This document shows, piece after piece, positions 39,426 to 42,193 of a DNA stretch of 42,193 bases; within the stretch, counting starts at the first letter, position 1; each line of letters begins with the position of its first letter. Under the pieces are notes generated by a model, which was given only the letters and a program-made list of their open reading frames with translations, made no database searches and was not told where the DNA came from. A program made the translations under genes and the position numbers. Source of the stretch: a virus; the IMG/VR virus record IMGVR_UViG_3300017963_000414, positions 1 to 42,193 of that record; one strand, given 5' to 3'.

Positions 39426-39505
39426 TGGTCCGCGTCGGGCAGTTCTACGTTTGTCCTAACGCGGACTGGGCTGGGAAGTGCGGGAAGCTATTCCCCCTCC
39501 TCTAA
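39320..39505 (+). CDS. Small zinc-ribbon protein overlapping the methyltransferase end
   Basis: This 61-residue frame starts at ATG 39320 (39299 also possible). Half of it overlaps the methyltransferase in another frame. The C-terminal part 'CKECGCLMVRVGQFYVCPNADWAGKCGKLFP' is a convincing four-Cys ribbon, like topoisomerase C-terminal zinc fingers. The part before it is basic and may be incidental. Its end overlaps the minus-strand SprT-like gene by 18 bases, tail to tail. Confidence 0.5.
   Translation: MHPDREVQRLLFRDSKRTRPRDRETPRACKECGCLMVRVGQFYVCPNADWAGKCGKLFPLL
39372..39405. other. 10-bp inverted repeat at the methyltransferase 3' end
   Basis: CACGCCCTAG (39372-39381) and CTAGGGCGTG (39396-39405) are perfect reverse complements with a 14-base loop, inside two overlapping frames. 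There is no T-run, so it is not a terminator. It may be a protein site or an mRNA hairpin. Confidence 0.5.
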
Positions 39506-40063
39506 GTCCTCCGGAGACAAGGTGGAGCCACACGGGCACACCGGGAGCCCGACTTCAATCCACTTCTGCGTCGTGCGCACTGTATACCCGCAGTCCTGGC
39601 ATGACAGCTTCTTCATGCGAGTTGATTGCTTCTTTCCATCGTCCTCGGCATACGCAAGCCGGGCGTGTGGATACCGGCCGATCCCTTTGGCGATTTCCTT
39701 CAGCCCGGCTTTCAGCTCGCTACCGGCCACCGAAGTGGCCGTCTTTCCCTCAAGCCCAACGGCCCGCGCCAGGGCGCCGAAGCGCTTGCCGTGCTTTTCC
39801 TTAAATCCGACCGCACAGTGTACTAGCTCGTGAACGAGCACGGCCGACACTTCAATCGGATCGTCCAAGAGTGGCGAGATGAAAATCTCAAAACAGCCAT
39901 CCTGGCTGTGCTCGTTACTCCACGCCTCTCCGTCTAACTTTCGCGCCCCTCTGGACGGCCACGAGCACGAGACCCGGATCTTCTTGGGGATCGGCTGTCC
40001 AGCTTCGCGGAACATTGGACGAAGCGCGCTAACGCACTCCGTCAGCCATCGCTCTCTGTTCAT
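39488..40063 (-). CDS. SprT-like zinc metalloprotease
   Basis: This is a 191-residue minus-strand gene (ATG at 40063; GTG 40066 overlaps the previous stop). A zinc metalloprotease motif 'VHELVHCAVGF' (HExxH) and a downstream 'KHGKRFGAL' His match SprT/Spartan-type domains. A C-terminal zinc ribbon ('CQDCGYTVRTTQKWIEVGLPVCPCG') completes the SprT layout. Spartan homologues remove DNA-protein crosslinks; the role of phage copies is not established. It is the last gene of the leftward operon and meets the rightward operon at 39488-39505. Confidence 0.82.
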   Translation of the reverse strand: MNRERWLTECVSALRPMFREAGQPIPKKIRVSCSWPSRGARKLDGEAWSNEHSQDGCFEIFISPLLDDPIEVSAVLVHELVHCAVGFKEKHGKRFGALARAVGLEGKTATSVAGSELKAGLKEIAKGIGRYPHARLAYAEDDGKKQSTRMKKLSCQDCGYTVRTTQKWIEVGLPVCPCGSTLSPEDLEEGE

Positions 40064-40491
40064 CACTTACCTTTCTCTAATGCGTCACGTCGTCTGTTAA
40101 TCCACCGCCGGCCACACACCGACACGAGGTTCCGCTTGTTCCGCTTCGCTAGGTCGCGAAATAGCGGATGGTCGATTACGCCGAGCAGATACAAATCGTG
40201 TAATTCAATCGCAACGGACAGCAACCTCTTGCTTTCCCGCTGCGCTCTAAGCTCGTACAGCAGCGGCCCGCGGGTATGGGTTGGCAATTGAGTGTTGCCG
40301 CACATTGGACAAAGCCTGCGAAGCCTTTCCCGCCGTTCCGCGGCCCGCCTCTCCTGTTGTTGGGTATTGAAACAGCGTTTACACACTGCCGCCACTCTCT
40401 GAGCGCCACCGGGCCTAGCCGGGCCTTTGAGGGCGAAGTCCCCCAGTGGCTTAGTGTGCCCGCAACGAGTGCAGGCTTTATGCGTCACCAT
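40063..40491 (-). CDS. Zinc-module protein related to HNH N-terminal domains
   Basis: The protein has 142 residues. The N-terminus 'CTRCGHTKPLGDFALKG' with 'CKRCFNTQQQERR' is the same CxxC...CxxC module seen in the endonuclease at 8519 and the protein at 27183. It is followed by 'CPMCGN' with a single further Cys. The C-terminal half is helical and basic ('KRNKRNLVSVCGRRWINRRRDALEKGK'); there is no HNH motif. It overlaps both neighbours by a few bases. It probably binds DNA; no enzymatic function is visible. Confidence 0.6.
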   Translation of the reverse strand: MVTHKACTRCGHTKPLGDFALKGPARPGGAQRVAAVCKRCFNTQQQERRAAERRERLRRLCPMCGNTQLPTHTRGPLLYELRAQRESKRLLSVAIELHDLYLLGVIDHPLFRDLAKRNKRNLVSVCGRRWINRRRDALEKGK

Positions 40492-40705
40492 TAGCCAGTT
40501 CTCCGAAGGTTCTCAGTACAATTTCCCTGCGCTCTGCTGTTCCGTCGGCCAAGTAGAGCAGGATTCCGGCTAAGGTGTGCGCCGTCATTGGCGTGAAGTC
40601 GATGGCCTCCAGCCGCTTTTTGTAGCGGTTGTATCTCTGCGCCGCGGGATTGCCGCGCGGTCGCTTCGGCTTGCGGTCCGGGAGCGAGTTTGTTGGGATT
40701 TTCAT
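40478..40705 (-). CDS. Small basic hypothetical protein
   Basis: The protein has 75 residues. It has a basic, Pro/Arg-rich first half ('PDRKPKRPRGNPAAQRYNRYKKRLEAI') followed by a helix ('TAHTLAGILLYLADGTAERREIVLRTF'). Overlaps of 14 and 4 bases with neighbours support translation. No known family. Confidence 0.55.
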   Translation of the reverse strand: MKIPTNSLPDRKPKRPRGNPAAQRYNRYKKRLEAIDFTPMTAHTLAGILLYLADGTAERREIVLRTFGELANGDA

Positions 40706-41121
40706 GCGGCCCCCTGCTGATGTTTGCAGCGCTTGATTCTGGCGTAGTCGCCCGACGATTTGTAATAGGTGCCGTAATAGCGCAGCCCGTTGATTGCGTA
40801 CACGTCGATCGGCACGCGAACACCGCCGAAGTTATCGCGATACTCGCGACCGAAAACCACCTTGCCAAGCTTCTCGCCACTCCAGGTGGTTGCCTTTGCC
40901 TTCTTCTCGTTGATGTAGAGAAAGTATCGGTCGGGCTTGTCGCGCAGGAACTCGTACACTTCCACTGCGCTCTGTTCTTCGTTCGTCACGTCCGGCACAC
41001 TGGCCGGCTTGTCGCTGGGACGATAACTCACCCAGCCGGTACGCTTGTCTTGAATCGAATTCAGCCATTTATACAGGCGGTCGATTCGAGCGCGGATTGC
41101 CTTGTATTCTGCCTCAGTCAT
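40702..41121 (-). CDS. Hypothetical protein with charged, tyrosine-rich C-terminal half
   Basis: The protein has 139 residues. ATG 41121 is chosen because it overlaps the upstream stop (ATGA). The longer frame beyond it is Arg-rich and lies in another gene. Helical start ('TEAEYKAIRARIDRLYKWLNSIQDK'), then a mixed alpha/beta body with 'KPDRYFLYINEKKAKATTWSGEKLG' and 'YGTYYKSSGDYARIKRCKHQQ'. The body looks like a small nucleic-acid or nucleotide-binding fold, but no family is recognised. Confidence 0.55.
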   Translation of the reverse strand: MTEAEYKAIRARIDRLYKWLNSIQDKRTGWVSYRPSDKPASVPDVTNEEQSAVEVYEFLRDKPDRYFLYINEKKAKATTWSGEKLGKVVFGREYRDNFGGVRVPIDVYAINGLRYYGTYYKSSGDYARIKRCKHQQGAA

Positions 41122-41303
41122 AGCTTGCCTTTTCTCAGTGATTCGCAGGTGATAAACCCGGCGCGGTGCTCGTGCTTGAACGTGCGCTCCATTCCGCGCC
41201 GGTCTAATTCCGCTTCGGCCCGGGTGTAGTACGGCCCGCAAGGCTCCACGCCCTGCAAGCCGACCACCCACCAGCCGTCTTTGCGCTGTTCAACTCCCGA
41301 CAC
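41118..41303 (-). CDS. Small conserved-type phage protein
   Basis: The protein has 61 residues from GTG 41303, with AAAGGGAGGTGG upstream and a TAGTG overlap with the upstream gene. 'RKDGWWVVGLQGVEPCGPYYTRAEAELDRRGMER' is a compact pattern that I have seen in short phage and prophage proteins ('DGWWV.G......GPY.TR.EAE.DR.G..R'). Function unknown. Confidence 0.6.
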   Translation of the reverse strand: MSGVEQRKDGWWVVGLQGVEPCGPYYTRAEAELDRRGMERTFKHEHRAGFITCESLRKGKL

Positions 41304-41596
41304 TAGGCCGCCACCTCCCTTTTCGCTCTGCTGATCGGATCGGTTGGCAATTCGTCTTCCGTGACCGGCTGCGCTCCACTCATTGGGCCGTAGTAGAGAA
41401 GCCGCGCGACCCCATTGCCATGCCACGGAATTAGCTCAACCGTAACGCAATCCACGTCATTTTCGTCGACGTGGGCCGTGCATCGAACCGCGCCCGACCA
41501 TGAGGCGCATTGCGTCACCATGCCGGAAGCGCGCGACCCTAGCCGGGTCGCCTGAGTCTTGGCTTTGCCTTCGCAGGACCCATAGAAATGTGCCAT
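41303..41596 (-). CDS. Small conserved-type phage protein (MAHFYG family style)
   Basis: The protein has 97 residues from ATG 41596 (GGAG ten bases upstream). The start 'MAHFYGSCEGKAKTQATRLGSRASGM' followed by 'VRCTAHVDENDVDCVTVELIPW' is a beta-rich pattern seen in many phage and environmental sequences. There it precedes a Gly-rich short loop ('HGNGVARLLYYGP'). It is probably a small structural or regulatory protein. No biochemical role is known to me. Confidence 0.6.
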   Translation of the reverse strand: MAHFYGSCEGKAKTQATRLGSRASGMVTQCASWSGAVRCTAHVDENDVDCVTVELIPWHGNGVARLLYYGPMSGAQPVTEDELPTDPISRAKREVAA

Positions 41597-41690
41597 CGGT
41601 GCATTCTCCAAAGGTGTGAAACGGAAACATGGAAACAAGCGCCCCGCCCGGCTGCGACCCCCGGGTTACGCGTTTCGGGGCTTGCGGTGT

Positions 41691-41705
41691 TTAACCGCGC
41701 GTCAT
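41691..41705 (-). other. Four-codon minicistron behind a strong ribosome site
   Basis: On the minus strand CGAAAAGGGAGGTGG precedes ATG 41705, but the frame is only Met-Thr-Arg-Gly-stop. The same 15-base ribosome-site sequence recurs before GTG 41303. It may be a leader minicistron, or the start of a gene broken by mutation. Confidence 0.35.
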
Positions 41706-41772
41706 GGTGTCCACCTCCCTTTTCGTTGAGGTACGCTCTGTCTGTCGGTGCGTTACTCTCACCCCATGCCGT

Positions 41773-42193
41773 TCAACTTGCTGGCCAAGGGGCGACGTGC
41801 AACAGCCCACCGCAATAGGGGCAATGGCCGTTGCGGTCTTCGTCGACCCACACAACCCCCACGCAAGGCTCCGGCCGTTTAGGCAATTCCATGGGTGGGC
41901 GTAGCTGGTCGGGCACAATCGGCGCAGGGTAGTCTGGCTTTTCGTCGGTTGCCGGGTAGTCTTGTAACTCCGTGTGCCCCTGCCCACTACACCCATCCGG
42001 GAGCCAATGACACCCGTTGTCCGTGTCCCAATACTTCCCGCAATTATCGCAGTAGATGGTCGCCCGGGCGTTGTCGAAGATCGCAGTTCCGTCGCAGTCA
42101 GTCACGTCGAACGCGGCCGGCATTGTGTAGCCCCCGCGCACGTCACAGCCCCCGTGAATCTGCAGCATGACGTGCGCGCCGTCATCATCCGAC
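41773..42193 (-). CDS. Zinc-ribbon protein of unknown role, 5' end outside the window
   Basis: The minus-strand frame is open to the right edge (42193), so the start is outside; the Met at 42168 is probably internal, because the sequence before it ('SDDDGAHV') reads on smoothly. The visible ~139 residues have 'LQIHGGCDVRGGYTMPAAF', then a treble of Cys ('IYCDNCGKYW', 'NGCHWLPDGCSG'), a Pro-rich linker and 'CPYCGGLLHVAP'. It looks like a zinc-binding phage protein; the first part is reminiscent of antirestriction or portal-adjacent small proteins, but no family is certain. It heads the leftward operon as far as can be seen. Confidence 0.55.
   Translation of the reverse strand, partial: SDDDGAHVMLQIHGGCDVRGGYTMPAAFDVTDCDGTAIFDNARATIYCDNCGKYWDTDNGCHWLPDGCSGQGHTELQDYPATDEKPDYPAPIVPDQLRPPMELPKRPEPCVGVVWVDEDRNGHCPYCGGLLHVAPWPAS

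Overview
The window reads as most of the genome of a temperate, short-tailed (podovirus-like) tailed phage or prophage. The late region has a portal C-terminus, a scaffold-like acidic protein, a major capsid protein, a head-to-tail adaptor and a tail-nozzle-like protein. Large internal (ejection) virion proteins follow. No tape measure, tail-tube or sheath gene is visible. A tyrosine integrase, a Cro/CI-type regulator and an excisionase-like protein point to a temperate life style. The integrase carries the 'INCGF' active-site signature that I associate with Planctomycetota recombinases. The host is therefore inferred, not shown, to be a planctomycete. No ribosomal or housekeeping host gene is present, and terminase and endolysin are not seen.

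Layout. (1) 1-5790: portal end, small genes, scaffold, capsid, virion protein, a tRNA-Thr(UGU) embedded in the operon, adaptor and two small proteins. (2) 5863-15588: host-recognition and tail proteins. These are a fibre with three ~180-residue repeats, a lectin-bearing nozzle, a 1080-residue spike with an Asp-box beta-propeller and a beta-helix-like end, and a beta-rich protein; an endonuclease VII-type homing gene is inserted. (3) 15619-21819: coiled-coil and ejection proteins, ending in a 1513-residue polyvalent protein with an HEIGH zincin motif. (4) 21824-23575: a small protein, an unusual lipoprotein joining a trypsin-like protease to a thioredoxin domain, a holin-like membrane protein, and a strong terminator.

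(5) 23576-26190: lysogeny region with an intergenic array of short phased repeats that looks like attP arm sites, then integrase, Cro/CI-type regulator, winged-helix protein, an operator array and an excisionase-like gene. (6) 26187-35151: a recombination and replication module: Sak4-like RecA ATPase, DUF669-type ssDNA-binding protein, 4-Cys PD-(D/E)XK nuclease, SF2 helicase, primase-polymerase/helicase and RusA resolvase. Small membrane and zinc-ribbon proteins lie between them. (7) 35168-39505: metallophosphoesterase and a tightly coupled nucleotide-pool cluster (dATP/dGTP diphosphohydrolase-like, HAD nucleotidase, SPFH/Band 7 protein, MazG), then a DNA methyltransferase. (8) 39488-42193, minus strand: an opposing operon of small genes entering from the right edge: zinc-ribbon proteins, short phage proteins of unknown role and an SprT-like metalloprotease.

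Most neighbouring genes overlap by 1-14 bases (ATGA, TAATG, TGATG), as expected for translationally coupled phage operons. The most unusual items are the protease-thioredoxin lipoprotein, the phased repeat array before the integrase, the propeller inserted between two copies of a fibre module, and the nucleotide-pool cluster with an SPFH protein.
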